Shown here piece after piece: positions 48,084 through 57,087 of a DNA stretch of 64,000 nucleotides. Position 1 is the stretch's first letter; the number at the start of each line of letters is the position of its first letter. The notes beneath the pieces were generated by a model. It saw nothing but the letters and a program-made list of their open reading frames with translations. It was not told the DNA's origin and ran no database searches. This DNA comes from Magnetococcales bacterium (GTDB taxonomy: Bacteria; Pseudomonadota; Magnetococcia; Magnetococcales; UBA8363): the NCBI GenBank assembly GCA_015228815.1, contig JADGCV010000002.1:1-64000 (forward strand). The letters run 5' to 3'. Made by a program: the position numbers and the translations under genes.

Positions 48084-48461
48084 TTGGCTCGAATACTGAT
48101 CATAGACGATGATGAGAACATTCGTGCCTATCTGCGCGCCATTCTTGAGGGGGAGGACGGACACGAACTTCAAGAGGCCCGCGATGGGGACGAGGGGATT
48201 CACTTGTACCGCAAATACCGCTTTGATCTGGTGATCACCGACATCCTCATGCCGGTCAAGGATGGGGTCGAGTTGATCATGGAGATGACGGAAAGTTTTG
48301 CCGACGCCCGGATCATTGCCATGTCGGGAGGAGGGCGGGGTCTGGATGCCACCTTCAATCTGGACATGGCCAGGGATTTCGGCGCTCTGAGGGTCATGAG
48401 CAAGCCGTTTTCGCCGGAAGAGGTCCGCAAGGCGGTCTCCGAACTTTTGCCGGCTCCATAA
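48084..48461 (+). CDS. Single-domain response regulator
   Basis: A 125-residue CheY-like receiver: RILIIDDDENIRAYL (acidic pocket), LVITDILMPVKDG with the phospho-acceptor Asp, the switch residue in IIAMSGGG and the conserved Lys in VMSKPFSPEE. It has no output domain. The frame starts with a TTG at 48084 after CGGGATCC; no earlier ATG is available, so the start is uncertain by a few codons. The partner kinase is not adjacent. Confidence 0.85.
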   Translation: MARILIIDDDENIRAYLRAILEGEDGHELQEARDGDEGIHLYRKYRFDLVITDILMPVKDGVELIMEMTESFADARIIAMSGGGRGLDATFNLDMARDFGALRVMSKPFSPEEVRKAVSELLPAP

Positions 48462-48470
48462 AACCGTCCG

Positions 48471-49565
48471 TCAATTCGTCGTTTTTTCCGACCGATGGCG
48501 GATGCGGCGGCTTTCTTCACGGACGGCGGCGATCAGGACGGGAACCTTTTCCGGATCGATGCCGGGTTCCATCCCATGGCCCAGATTGAAGACATGGCCG
48601 TTGCGGTTTCCCATTGATTCAAGGACCTTGATGACCTCCATCCGGATCCTTTGGGGGGCTGCGTTGAGGACCGCCGGGTCAAGATTTCCCTGAAGTGCGA
48701 CTTTGGCTCCCAGACGGGTCCGGGCCTGGTCCAGGGGCGTTGTCCAATCCAATCCGACCACGTCGCATCCGGAGGTGGCGATCATCTCAAGATAGCCACC
48801 GCAACCTTTGGAAAAGACGATGACCGGGACCTGGGCGCCCGTGGCATCGTGTCGTTTGAGACCGGCAATGATACGGGCCATCGGTTCCAGGGAAAAACGA
48901 CGATAGGCTTCGGGTCCCAAGACTCCGCCCCAGGTATCGAAAATCTGGACCGCTTTGACACCGTGGTCGATCTGCGCGTTAAGATAGTCGGTGACGGCGT
49001 GAACCAAACGTTGCAGCAGTTGGTCGAGCAGTCGGGGGTCGTCATAAAGCATGGTTTTGATCCGGGCAAATTTTTTGCTCGATCCCCCTTCGATCATGTA
49101 GGTCGCCAAGGTCCATGGCGAGCCGGAAAAACCGATCAGGGGGATGGGATCGGGGAGGTGTTTCACGAGCAGATCGATGGCCGCCAGAACATAACCCAGA
49201 TCCTTCCCGGGATCGGGCTCGCGCAAACGATCAAGATCGCCAGGCCGGATCAGGGGATGGGGCAGATGGGGACCTTCACCGTCAAGAAAATGCAGTTCCA
49301 TTCCCATCGCTTCCGGGACGACGAGAATATCGGAAAACAGGATGGCGGCGTCGAGACCGAAACGGTTGATGGGTTGCAAGGTCACCTGTGTCGCCAGTTC
49401 GGGGTTTTTGCACAGAGCCAGGAAACTTCCCGCCTGGCGCCGGACTTCTCGATATTCGGGCAGGTAACGTCCCGCCTGGCGCATCAGCCAGACAGGCGTC
49501 TGGGGGACATCAAGGCCCAGACAGGCGCGTAAAAACAAGGATCGCGGCTCGGAAGGTATGTTCAT
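48471..49565 (-). CDS. hemE: Uroporphyrinogen decarboxylase
   Basis: A 364-residue enzyme that removes four carboxyl groups from uroporphyrinogen III to give coproporphyrinogen III in haem synthesis. Signatures are TPVWLMRQAGRYLPEYRE, AAILFSDILVVPEAMG, GFSGSPWTLATYMIEGG and the C-terminal NLGHGMEPGIDPEKV with the conserved His. It faces the response regulator and is 10 bp from it, so the two are convergent. Confidence 0.96.
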   Translation of the reverse strand: MNIPSEPRSLFLRACLGLDVPQTPVWLMRQAGRYLPEYREVRRQAGSFLALCKNPELATQVTLQPINRFGLDAAILFSDILVVPEAMGMELHFLDGEGPHLPHPLIRPGDLDRLREPDPGKDLGYVLAAIDLLVKHLPDPIPLIGFSGSPWTLATYMIEGGSSKKFARIKTMLYDDPRLLDQLLQRLVHAVTDYLNAQIDHGVKAVQIFDTWGGVLGPEAYRRFSLEPMARIIAGLKRHDATGAQVPVIVFSKGCGGYLEMIATSGCDVVGLDWTTPLDQARTRLGAKVALQGNLDPAVLNAAPQRIRMEVIKVLESMGNRNGHVFNLGHGMEPGIDPEKVPVLIAAVREESRRIRHRSEKTTN

Positions 49566-49865
49566 TGGATCAGGTTCCTGCCTGCCTGTCGCTCAGGGGG
49601 TTGATTGGCTCGATCTTGAAGGATACCCATGAGTTACCATCCATTGCAAGTTTCATCCGCTTTCCTTGTCGTCAATTTTCCCGGTGTGTTTTCCTCGACT
49701 TTTCTTGGGCGATCATGGACGGATACGGTCACCCGGGGTCGATTCTCGGTTCTTGGACAATCCCCAGGATGACATGATAGCCTGGGGTCCGGAACCGTTT
49801 GAAAGGATGAAACGGACTTTGAACAGGTTTGTTGGTATTCATTCTGCCTGTGATTGAGGCTGGAA
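49566..49865. other. Intergenic region, 300 bp
   Basis: It separates divergent hemE and the TAXI gene and must hold both promoters. No repeat, strong hairpin or conserved ORF was recognised. Confidence 0.4.
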
Positions 49866-50861
49866 ATGAGAATCTTCCGTATGGGGGCAGTGGCGGCTTT
49901 GGTATTGCTTTCTTCCTGTTCTTCGGGGGAGGAGAACAAAAATACCGGGGAGGGAACCATCATCGATCGAATCCGCGTGGGGTCGGGGGGGCTGGAAGGA
50001 AAGTTGCACCGGGCAGGAACTTCGATTTGCCAAACCCTTGCCAAAGAAAAGGAGACGGCGACGATTCCTTGCGAAACGTTGGTCAGCGACGGTTCGACCC
50101 ATAATCTCCTGGCGTTGCAGGAGGGAAAGATTGAACTTGGTCTGGCCCGGGCCGATGTCGTGTATCGGGCATGGCACGGTCAGCCTCCCTTCCAGAAAGG
50201 ATTTTCCAATCTCAGGGTTTTGTTTTCGTTGCATCAGGAGGTCGTAACCCTGATCATCCCCAGGGATGCCGCCATTTCCACCTTTCGCGGCATCGAGGGA
50301 AAGAAGATCCATGTCGGCGTTGCCGAACCGGATAATGAACGGGTGGTGCTTGACGTTCTCAAATCATGCAACCTGTCCACTTCCGACCTGACACTTGTCG
50401 ATGACGGAAAATTGACCCAGTTGTCGAGCGGGATGAAAAATCATGCCGTTCAGGCCTATTTTTCCCTGGCCAGCCATCCCGATGAGGCATTGACCCGGCT
50501 TTCCCTGGAACATTCCCTGGCGATTCTTCCCCTGACCGAACCCTGCATCGAAAAAATGGTGGACGAGCGGTCCTATTATGATAAAAGTGAAGTCCCCGGA
50601 GAACTCTACCGGGGGGTCAAGGCTCCGGTTCCCTCGTTCGGAATCCGACTCCTGGTCCTGACGACCATCGATGTTTCCGAAAAGGCGGCCTATCGGATTG
50701 TCAAGGGGATCTTCGATCATATCGAAGAGCTGCGTCAATCCAATCCGCTTTTCCACCGACTCTCTCCCAAGGTGATGTTGCCCCAGTTCAGTGTTCCCTA
50801 CCACAACGGTGCATTAAGATATTTCTCCGAGAAGGGATGGTTTCAACCCGAGGGAAAATGA
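49866..50861 (+). CDS. TAXI-family TRAP-type solute-binding lipoprotein
   Basis: A 331-residue protein. The N-terminal lipobox LLSSC with Cys18 marks it for lipidation. The mature protein has IRVGSGGLEGKLHRAG, LQEGKIELGLARADVV and VGVAEPDNERVVLDVLK, the TAXI (TRAP-associated extracytoplasmic immunogenic) pattern. No DctM/DctQ-like permease is nearby, so it is an orphan binding protein or acts with a distant transporter. A start at 49854 (TTG) is possible, but ATG 49866 has a suitable site. Confidence 0.8.
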   Translation: MRIFRMGAVAALVLLSSCSSGEENKNTGEGTIIDRIRVGSGGLEGKLHRAGTSICQTLAKEKETATIPCETLVSDGSTHNLLALQEGKIELGLARADVVYRAWHGQPPFQKGFSNLRVLFSLHQEVVTLIIPRDAAISTFRGIEGKKIHVGVAEPDNERVVLDVLKSCNLSTSDLTLVDDGKLTQLSSGMKNHAVQAYFSLASHPDEALTRLSLEHSLAILPLTEPCIEKMVDERSYYDKSEVPGELYRGVKAPVPSFGIRLLVLTTIDVSEKAAYRIVKGIFDHIEELRQSNPLFHRLSPKVMLPQFSVPYHNGALRYFSEKGWFQPEGK

Positions 50862-50888
50862 GTTTGTTTTTTTCTTGAAGGAATTCCC

Positions 50889-52595
50889 ATGGGGAAATCG
50901 CTTCTGCTCCAGACAACGGCAACCTTTCTCGATCTCATGGGGAACGGAAAGATTTATCGTGTCCCCCCGTATCAACGGGATTATTCCTGGAACGAGGAGC
51001 AATGGGAAGATTTATGGAATGACATCATCGAGATGCATGGAAATCTGGATGTCAATCATTATATGGGGGCGCTGGTCCTGGAGGGGATCTCCGACCGTGA
51101 GTTCCGGATTATCGATGGTCAACAACGTTTGGCGACATTGAGTCTGTTGGCCCTGGCAGTGCTTGATCGATTGCAGACCCTGGTAAAGGAAGGGATCGAA
51201 CCCGAACAGAACCGGGAACGTTCTATTGGGCTGCGCGGTCGCTTCATTGGCGAAAAAGATCCCGCTTCCCTGGTCGAAAGCAGCAAGCTGTTCCTGAATG
51301 AGACCGACAACGGTTTTTATCAGGACTACCTGGTTCAGGGACGAAGACCAGCCAACATTCGCCGTTTGCCCCATTCCAACCGTTTGTTATGGGAAGGTTT
51401 TCTCTTTTTTTCGTCAAGGCTTGCGCGGGAAGAGTCCATGCAGGGGAATGGTTTGGCCCTGGCGCAACTGCTCAATGAAACGGTGGCGCGCCAGCTTCAG
51501 TTCATTTGGATATCGGTGGACAATGAGTTGAACGCCTATACCGTCTTTGAAACATTGAATGCCCGCGGTCTTGAACTTTCCGCAACCGATTTGCTTAAAA
51601 ATTATCTGTTTTCGCGAATAAAAGCCAAGGCCGATCTGGAATCCCTGCAAAGGCGGTGGCATGACATGATGGGTGTTTCAGGTCAGGAAAAGTTTCCGGA
51701 ATTTCTTCGTTATCATCTGCTCTGTGACATTCCCAAGGTCAGGAAACAGCGTCTGTTCAAGTTGGTACGGGATCGGGTCGGGACGCCCGCAGAGGTGTTT
51801 GGCCTGATGGACAGCCTTGAACACCGGGCGGAATTGTTTTCCGCGGTCTTCGATCCGCAGCATGAGTATTGGTTGGAACGCCCCGAATGCCGACCGGAAA
51901 TCGAGGAGTTGCGTTTGTTCCGGGCGCAACAGATGACGCCTTTGGTATTTGCCGCATGGGAAAAGTGTAGCCGTGAAAATTTTAAATCCATTCTGAGGAT
52001 GATCTCGATAATAACATTCCGTTTTACGATTGTCAGCGGTTTGAATTCCAACGAACTGGAGCCTGTCTACCATAAAGCGGCAAAATTTATTCTTGATGGG
52101 GGTCGGGGAACGCCAGAGGCGGTGTTTGTTCATTTACGTTCGGTGTATGTAGCGGACGGCACGTTTCAACAAAATTTTTCCACGTTGTCCCTTCCGACGA
52201 AAGGAAAACAAAAATTGGCCAAATATATTTTGGCCAAACTGGAAACCGATCGTTCGGGAATGGCGTGTGACTATCAAACGGATCCGGGAACCATCGAGCA
52301 TATTCTTCCCGAGAACCCCCTGGAGGTCTGGGGGGAGATGTTTGATGAATCATCATGGGATGAGGCGCGGTATCGTCTGGGCAACATGACGCTGTTGGAG
52401 TCGAAGGCGAACCGGCTGATTGGCAATTCGGATTATTTGGAAAAATTGAAGGCTTTTAAACAGAGTCGGTACGCCCTGAGTCGTGAGGTGGCGGAGCTGG
52501 CTCCTGTGGAGTGGACCCCGGCCCTGTTGGAAAAACGACAACAGGCGATGGCCCGAAGGGCGGTGCAAATCTGGAGGCTTTCCTGCGCGCATTGA
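50889..52595 (+). CDS. GmrSD-type DUF262/DUF1524 nuclease
   Basis: A 568-residue protein. The N-terminal DUF262 domain has VPPYQRDYSWNEEQWEDLW and IIDGQQRLATLSLL, the NTP-binding/hydrolysis pattern. The middle contains LNARGLELSATDLLKNYLF. The C-terminal DUF1524 HNH-like nuclease has TIEHILPENP followed by YRLGNMTLLESKANRLIGN and Tyr-Ala-Leu-Ser. GmrSD enzymes cut glucosylated phage DNA; single-polypeptide relatives such as BrxU and SspE are also antiviral. AAGGA lies just upstream of the ATG. No methylase or other defence gene is next to it. Confidence 0.8.
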   Translation: MGKSLLLQTTATFLDLMGNGKIYRVPPYQRDYSWNEEQWEDLWNDIIEMHGNLDVNHYMGALVLEGISDREFRIIDGQQRLATLSLLALAVLDRLQTLVKEGIEPEQNRERSIGLRGRFIGEKDPASLVESSKLFLNETDNGFYQDYLVQGRRPANIRRLPHSNRLLWEGFLFFSSRLAREESMQGNGLALAQLLNETVARQLQFIWISVDNELNAYTVFETLNARGLELSATDLLKNYLFSRIKAKADLESLQRRWHDMMGVSGQEKFPEFLRYHLLCDIPKVRKQRLFKLVRDRVGTPAEVFGLMDSLEHRAELFSAVFDPQHEYWLERPECRPEIEELRLFRAQQMTPLVFAAWEKCSRENFKSILRMISIITFRFTIVSGLNSNELEPVYHKAAKFILDGGRGTPEAVFVHLRSVYVADGTFQQNFSTLSLPTKGKQKLAKYILAKLETDRSGMACDYQTDPGTIEHILPENPLEVWGEMFDESSWDEARYRLGNMTLLESKANRLIGNSDYLEKLKAFKQSRYALSREVAELAPVEWTPALLEKRQQAMARRAVQIWRLSCAH

Positions 52596-52602
52596 AGGAA
52601 AT

Positions 52603-52692
52603 GTAACGGCCCAGGTCCCCTCCGGGTTCAATTATTGAAAGAAAAAAGGGGTCTGGGGGCAATCCCCCAGCCCCCTTTTTTCTTTCAATAAT
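52603..52692 (+). repeat. Compact copy of dispersed palindromic repeat / bidirectional terminator
   Basis: The 5' box (ending CCGGGTTCAATTATTG) is followed by a near-perfect inverted repeat: ATTATTGAAAGAAAAAAGGG (52631-52650) through a GGGGGCAATCCCCC hairpin core to CTTTCAATAAT (ending 52692). It sits between two convergent genes and has A- and T-runs on both sides, so it can terminate transcription from both. Confidence 0.85.
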
Positions 52693-52697
52693 TCCGA

Positions 52698-53759
52698 TCA
52701 CTCTTCCTGGCGTTTTCTCCGGTCCACGATTTCGGGGGCATCGATGGGAAAGTGCCGCACCCGTTCCAGGATATAGCCCAGGCAATCCTGTCGGATGATG
52801 CGCTGGTCCAACGTCAGCATGGCGGGGACGAACGGGCGTGTCGTGATGAGTCTCGACCCCTCCATGCGGAAAAAACGATGTGCCACGTCGGCGCCGCTCC
52901 GATCGACCACCTCCAGAATGGGGCCAGGTCCCAAGGGGTCCAGGGCAAAGACCGTGCCCTCCGGTAACCGTTGAAAATTCTGCCGCGGCGGATCAAGCAG
53001 GAAACATAAATCCTGTTGATGATTCGGGTCAAACCCGAAGGGGCGTTCTCCGGGAACCTTGAGCATGGCGACAATCTGGAACAGGTCAAGGTTTTCCAGG
53101 GGACCGGGGTCGGCGGGGATGGATTCCAGACGAAGCAGTCGATCGAGGAAACGGACGCTCCGTTCCACCCCCTGGGGATTGTCGGGAAGGCCGCATTCGA
53201 TGGTGACGGCGGGGCAATGGTCGGCGAAGGCGGAGGTCAGGGAGGACTGGGGCTGAAGAAAAAAAACAAGTTTGTCACTGAACATGCGTCCCAGGGCAAG
53301 ATTACAGGGGGCCAGACGGGCAACCATGGCATATTCGGGATTGGCGGCGGAGTTGTTGTGAATGTCGATGGCGGCGAACACCTCCCGGCGAACCATGTCA
53401 CTCAGAACCTCCCCGGCCATGATGAATTCCGCGCCCCCCTCGCCACACCAGATGCGGTTGAAGTCCGGTTGGCCCTCCAGATGCCGCCGCCTGTCCCTGG
53501 CCGCCGCGACATTGCCGATCAAAATGGAAAGGGCGCGTGGCAGAGGGCGCCCGGAATGGCGTGAAAGAAGATTCTGGATGGCGACGAACCCCGTCGTTTC
53601 GTTACCGTGCAACAGAACCGAAACGAACAAGGGGCGCGGGTTGATTCCAGGGAGGTGACAGAGTGTCGGTCCCGGCAGAAACTTGTGGAGGTCGTGGGCA
53701 GGGGTGGAGAGAAGGGGTGCGGGAAAATGATCGCGAATGGTGAGCATCAGAGGGTCCAT
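52698..53759 (-). CDS. AstE/AspA-like (M14-related) deacylase
   Basis: A protein of about 353 residues. LFVSVLLHGNETTGFVAIQNLL holds the HxxE zinc motif and FAAIDIHNNSAANP the third ligand; TIECGLPDNP supplies the catalytic Glu. This pattern fits succinylglutamate desuccinylase/aspartoacylase, zinc enzymes that split N-acyl amino acids. The ATG at 53759 overlaps the GCS2 gene by 13 bp, while ATG 53747 just touches its stop; either is possible. With the glutamate-cysteine ligase-like neighbour it may act on a small acyl-peptide. Confidence 0.7.
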   Translation of the reverse strand: MDPLMLTIRDHFPAPLLSTPAHDLHKFLPGPTLCHLPGINPRPLFVSVLLHGNETTGFVAIQNLLSRHSGRPLPRALSILIGNVAAARDRRRHLEGQPDFNRIWCGEGGAEFIMAGEVLSDMVRREVFAAIDIHNNSAANPEYAMVARLAPCNLALGRMFSDKLVFFLQPQSSLTSAFADHCPAVTIECGLPDNPQGVERSVRFLDRLLRLESIPADPGPLENLDLFQIVAMLKVPGERPFGFDPNHQQDLCFLLDPPRQNFQRLPEGTVFALDPLGPGPILEVVDRSGADVAHRFFRMEGSRLITTRPFVPAMLTLDQRIIRQDCLGYILERVRHFPIDAPEIVDRRKRQEE

Positions 53760-55177
53760 CCATGTACCGGCGTCATGGCGCGCTGACGTTCGAGATAGGC
53801 CAGGGTAAGGGCCCCCATGTCCTTGCCGTGCCGTTCCACGAAGGCGCGTTGCCATGCCGCCCCATTCTGTCCCGTGCGCAAGCGGCCCTCGATGATTCCC
53901 AGAAATTCATCACGATCGGCGGCGTCGAGACCGGCGCGATCCAATCCCCTTCGGGCCAGGGGCAGGAGGTCCCGATAGAGCAACTCCCGCAGTGAAACGC
54001 GATTTCCCTGAAGCCAGAGGATGGAGGCCTCCAGCCCATGCCGTGCCGCAAGATAGAAGCCTGTCTGGGCTTCGAAGAAGGGAATGACCCGCTCCGGCGG
54101 CGTTTCAAGCTCCGACAGGGCATGGACCAGACCGTAGAACAAGGCGGCGTTGGCCATGCAATCCATGACGGTGGGGCCGGCGGAGGTGACCCGGTGTTCC
54201 AGACGCAGATGGGGACGTCCCTGGGAATCGAATCCGACCAGAGGTCGATTCCAACGCCAGATGGTGCTGTTGTGCATGCGGACATGATGCATGTGCTCCG
54301 GGCGATCGTTGGCGGTGATCGGGAGCAGCGGCGGAAAGGATTGCTGGTTTTCCAGGAACAATTCCAGCAACGAATCGCGGACATAGTTGTGGCCGAAATC
54401 GACCCGGGGCAGGGGGCCGCTCAGGGCACGGTCGCGGCCCAGGGGAACCGATTGCTCGAAGACCGGAATACGGGTCTCGTCCCAGAGCGACTTGCCAAAC
54501 AGAAAGGGGGCGTTGGCGGCGATGGCCACCATGGGGGCCGAGGCGATCAGGGCGGCATTGTACATGCGCACCGCCTCTTCCTGGTTGACCTGCAAATGAA
54601 TCTGAAACGATGTGGTCGCCGCCTCGACCAGGATGTCGTGATGTTCCAGCCGCAGATGTTCCCGTCCGGAAATGTTGATCTCGAACGGGGTGTCGCCATG
54701 CATCCGGATCACCTGTTCGTTCAGGGCCATGTAACGGCTGATCGGGGTCATGTTGCGAAAGGTGAGGTCCTCGAAGGAGACGGTGGGGAGGATGCCGATC
54801 ATCATGAGTCCCATCTCCATCTCCATGGCGATCCGATCACAGGTGGTCCAGGTCGTTGCCAGGGAATCGTGCATCCGGCGCAGGGCATCGCCCCTGAGGG
54901 GGCGTTCCTCGGTATTGAACTCCACATTGAACAGCGACAGCTCCGGAACCAGGGGATAGTCGCCCAGCCGTTCCAGAAACGCCTGATTGCGCGGCGCCGG
55001 ATTCCCGCCCGCATCCACGAGCCACGCTTCCAGTTCGAATCCGCCCCAACCCTGATCGTGCAGAAACCGACGCTCGGCAAACCAGGTCGCCAACAGATCC
55101 GTTTCCCGAGACAGTCGCGAACCGAAGAGAAAAAAGTCGAAGGGATTGAAACGGCTCGCCTTTGTTTCACTGTTCAT
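53747..55177 (-). CDS. GCS2/YbdK-like carboxylate-amine ligase
   Basis: A 476-residue member of the glutamate-cysteine ligase family 2. It has FELEAWLVDAGGNPAPRN, EFNTEERPLRGDALRRM, FQIHLQVNQEEAVRMYNAAL and HLRLEHRVTSAGPTVMD, matching ATP- and Mg-binding stretches of the fold. These enzymes join a gamma-carboxyl to an amine, not always Cys. The ATG at 55177 overlaps the CorA-like stop; the long frame upstream is not used. A Mg-transport-like protein, this ligase and a deacylase in one overlapping operon suggest a small peptide or amide pathway. Confidence 0.7.
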   Translation of the reverse strand: MNSETKASRFNPFDFFLFGSRLSRETDLLATWFAERRFLHDQGWGGFELEAWLVDAGGNPAPRNQAFLERLGDYPLVPELSLFNVEFNTEERPLRGDALRRMHDSLATTWTTCDRIAMEMEMGLMMIGILPTVSFEDLTFRNMTPISRYMALNEQVIRMHGDTPFEINISGREHLRLEHHDILVEAATTSFQIHLQVNQEEAVRMYNAALIASAPMVAIAANAPFLFGKSLWDETRIPVFEQSVPLGRDRALSGPLPRVDFGHNYVRDSLLELFLENQQSFPPLLPITANDRPEHMHHVRMHNSTIWRWNRPLVGFDSQGRPHLRLEHRVTSAGPTVMDCMANAALFYGLVHALSELETPPERVIPFFEAQTGFYLAARHGLEASILWLQGNRVSLRELLYRDLLPLARRGLDRAGLDAADRDEFLGIIEGRLRTGQNGAAWQRAFVERHGKDMGALTLAYLERQRAMTPVHGWTL

Positions 55178-56823
55178 TGCTTCTCCTTTCCCATGCCGAC
55201 CAGAAGAAGTATGCGTGACAACAGGGGCTTTTTGGTATCGGAAATGGCCTCCATCAGATCCCATAATCCCTGGGATTGAATCAAGGTAAACAGCAGAATG
55301 ATGGCCGAGGAGATGAAGGTCAGGAAAAACAATCCCCAGCGGATCCAAAGGGGCGCGGTGGTTTCGTCGATGGTGTTCATGCCCAGAAATCCGGTGGTCA
55401 GGGTGCCGATGAGGCTGAAGGCGGTGACCACGGTCAGTTGGGTGACTGTTTTCGACTGGCGCCGCTGCATGTCGCTGTCGAGGTATTGACTCATGTCGCG
55501 CAGTTCTTCCTTGGTCTCTTCGTAAAGGCTGTCGTTGCCAAGGTTTTTGCCGCAGAGGCGAAACAGGGATTGAATGTCGGTCCGTTCCGAGATTTCATGA
55601 AACCAGTAACGATGCGTAAAGCGGAGAAAGGCTTCGAAGCAATTGTGGATTCGATGGCGAAACGTGCGGAACGACTGACTCTGGCGGACATCGAGGTCAT
55701 GGATGGCATCGACGAGTTGGTCCGAGAAGATCAGCAGCGAGGCCCGATGAAGATGGGCGATGAGAAACAGGATGAAATATTGATGGCGGAATTGCGCCAG
55801 CATGCCCCGGTTGCCGTTGATGAAATAACTTGCCTGGGCGTCGCCGACCAACAGCATGGTCCGGCCATGACAGAGAAACCGGCAGTTGGGCCCTTCCTCG
55901 GTATTGCTCCAATAGCGGTCGAAGCAATAATTCGCCTCGAAATGGATGACATCGGGATCATTGCGCGGTATGGGTTCATCGGGATGCAACGAATCGGCCA
56001 TCCCCAGTCGCAACCATTGATCGCGGGTCAGCGAACGGGGATCGTCGAGGGCGACAAAGGCCATTTTCGGCATGTGATGGTTTTCGATCTGATGAAACCG
56101 CAACATGCCTACCTCCCCGGAGACGGCAAAAACAAGGGGCAGAAGCAGAAACGACCAATGGGCCGCTGTCGCGGGGACCCGGTGCTGTTTGGTGAAGGTG
56201 AGAAACTTGGACCGGTCGCCGAAATCGGAGGTCATCAACGATTCACCCGCAGGCCCCAGCCATTCGGCGACGGGGACGTTGTGAATTCCCAGTCCGTCCT
56301 CGTTCCATCCCGTGGGGTAGGCGCGACCGAAGCGGTAGAGCAATTCCTGGATCGTCGCCAGGGGCAGGTCGTTGCCACTGACCTCGACCTTCAGAAAGAC
56401 AAGATCGATGTCGTCGAAAAAAAATAGATCGATGCTGTCCACCGAAAGCTGGATCGGAGGATGTCCCACCCGCGGGACCACCCGCAGGGTTGTGACATCC
56501 CGGCGGCGAAAAATCTTGACCGCGGCATCGCCGGGATGGTCCTCCTCGCCGTGGATCCATGGCCCGCGGTTTTCACCATAGAGAAAACGACGGACGTAAG
56601 GGAGAAACACCGAGAATTCCTTGTAGTAGATCTCCTGGAAGCCACCGGATTCATTGCCAATTTCATCGGCCATCCGCATCCACGGCGATCCCCTGCGGAT
56701 GTCGTCGAAGAACTGCCAGTGACTTCGGGACTCATCCTCGGGCAATGGAATCAATTGGAGGGGCCAGAGGAGAATCTGGCGGAATTGCCGAACTCTGTTC
56801 GCGGCCTCGCTGGGAATGATCAT
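55174..56823 (-). CDS. CorA-like membrane protein with large N-terminal domain
   Basis: A 549-residue protein. A soluble region of about 450 residues is followed by two C-terminal transmembrane segments, the first ending in GFLGMNTIDE. A GMN motif after the first helix is the hallmark of CorA-type magnesium channels. The N-terminal domain is longer than usual for CorA (about 320 residues total) and is rich in His and aromatic residues. It could be a Mg/cation channel or a CorA-derived regulator. First gene of the overlapping three-gene set with GCS2 and AstE-like proteins. Confidence 0.65.
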   Translation of the reverse strand: MIIPSEAANRVRQFRQILLWPLQLIPLPEDESRSHWQFFDDIRRGSPWMRMADEIGNESGGFQEIYYKEFSVFLPYVRRFLYGENRGPWIHGEEDHPGDAAVKIFRRRDVTTLRVVPRVGHPPIQLSVDSIDLFFFDDIDLVFLKVEVSGNDLPLATIQELLYRFGRAYPTGWNEDGLGIHNVPVAEWLGPAGESLMTSDFGDRSKFLTFTKQHRVPATAAHWSFLLLPLVFAVSGEVGMLRFHQIENHHMPKMAFVALDDPRSLTRDQWLRLGMADSLHPDEPIPRNDPDVIHFEANYCFDRYWSNTEEGPNCRFLCHGRTMLLVGDAQASYFINGNRGMLAQFRHQYFILFLIAHLHRASLLIFSDQLVDAIHDLDVRQSQSFRTFRHRIHNCFEAFLRFTHRYWFHEISERTDIQSLFRLCGKNLGNDSLYEETKEELRDMSQYLDSDMQRRQSKTVTQLTVVTAFSLIGTLTTGFLGMNTIDETTAPLWIRWGLFFLTFISSAIILLFTLIQSQGLWDLMEAISDTKKPLLSRILLLVGMGKEKQ

Positions 56824-57087
56824 GATGGAATTCCAGGTGCTGGAGTCTGCCGTGGCGATCGGAACGACCCTGCTTTTTCGCAGTGTTCACGCTTGCATTA
56901 ACAGGAGATTGGCCATCGCTGTCAATGGGGGACATCGCCGATTCGCAAGAATTGTTGATGCCTGTCAACAACCAGGGTGACCACGGCTTGATGGAATGGA
57001 GAAAGGTACGTAATATTTGAATGTTACAGGCATTCCCGTGTCGCATTGACGGGGAAGGGCGATTGCGGGGTCCGGGAGGTCGGATGT

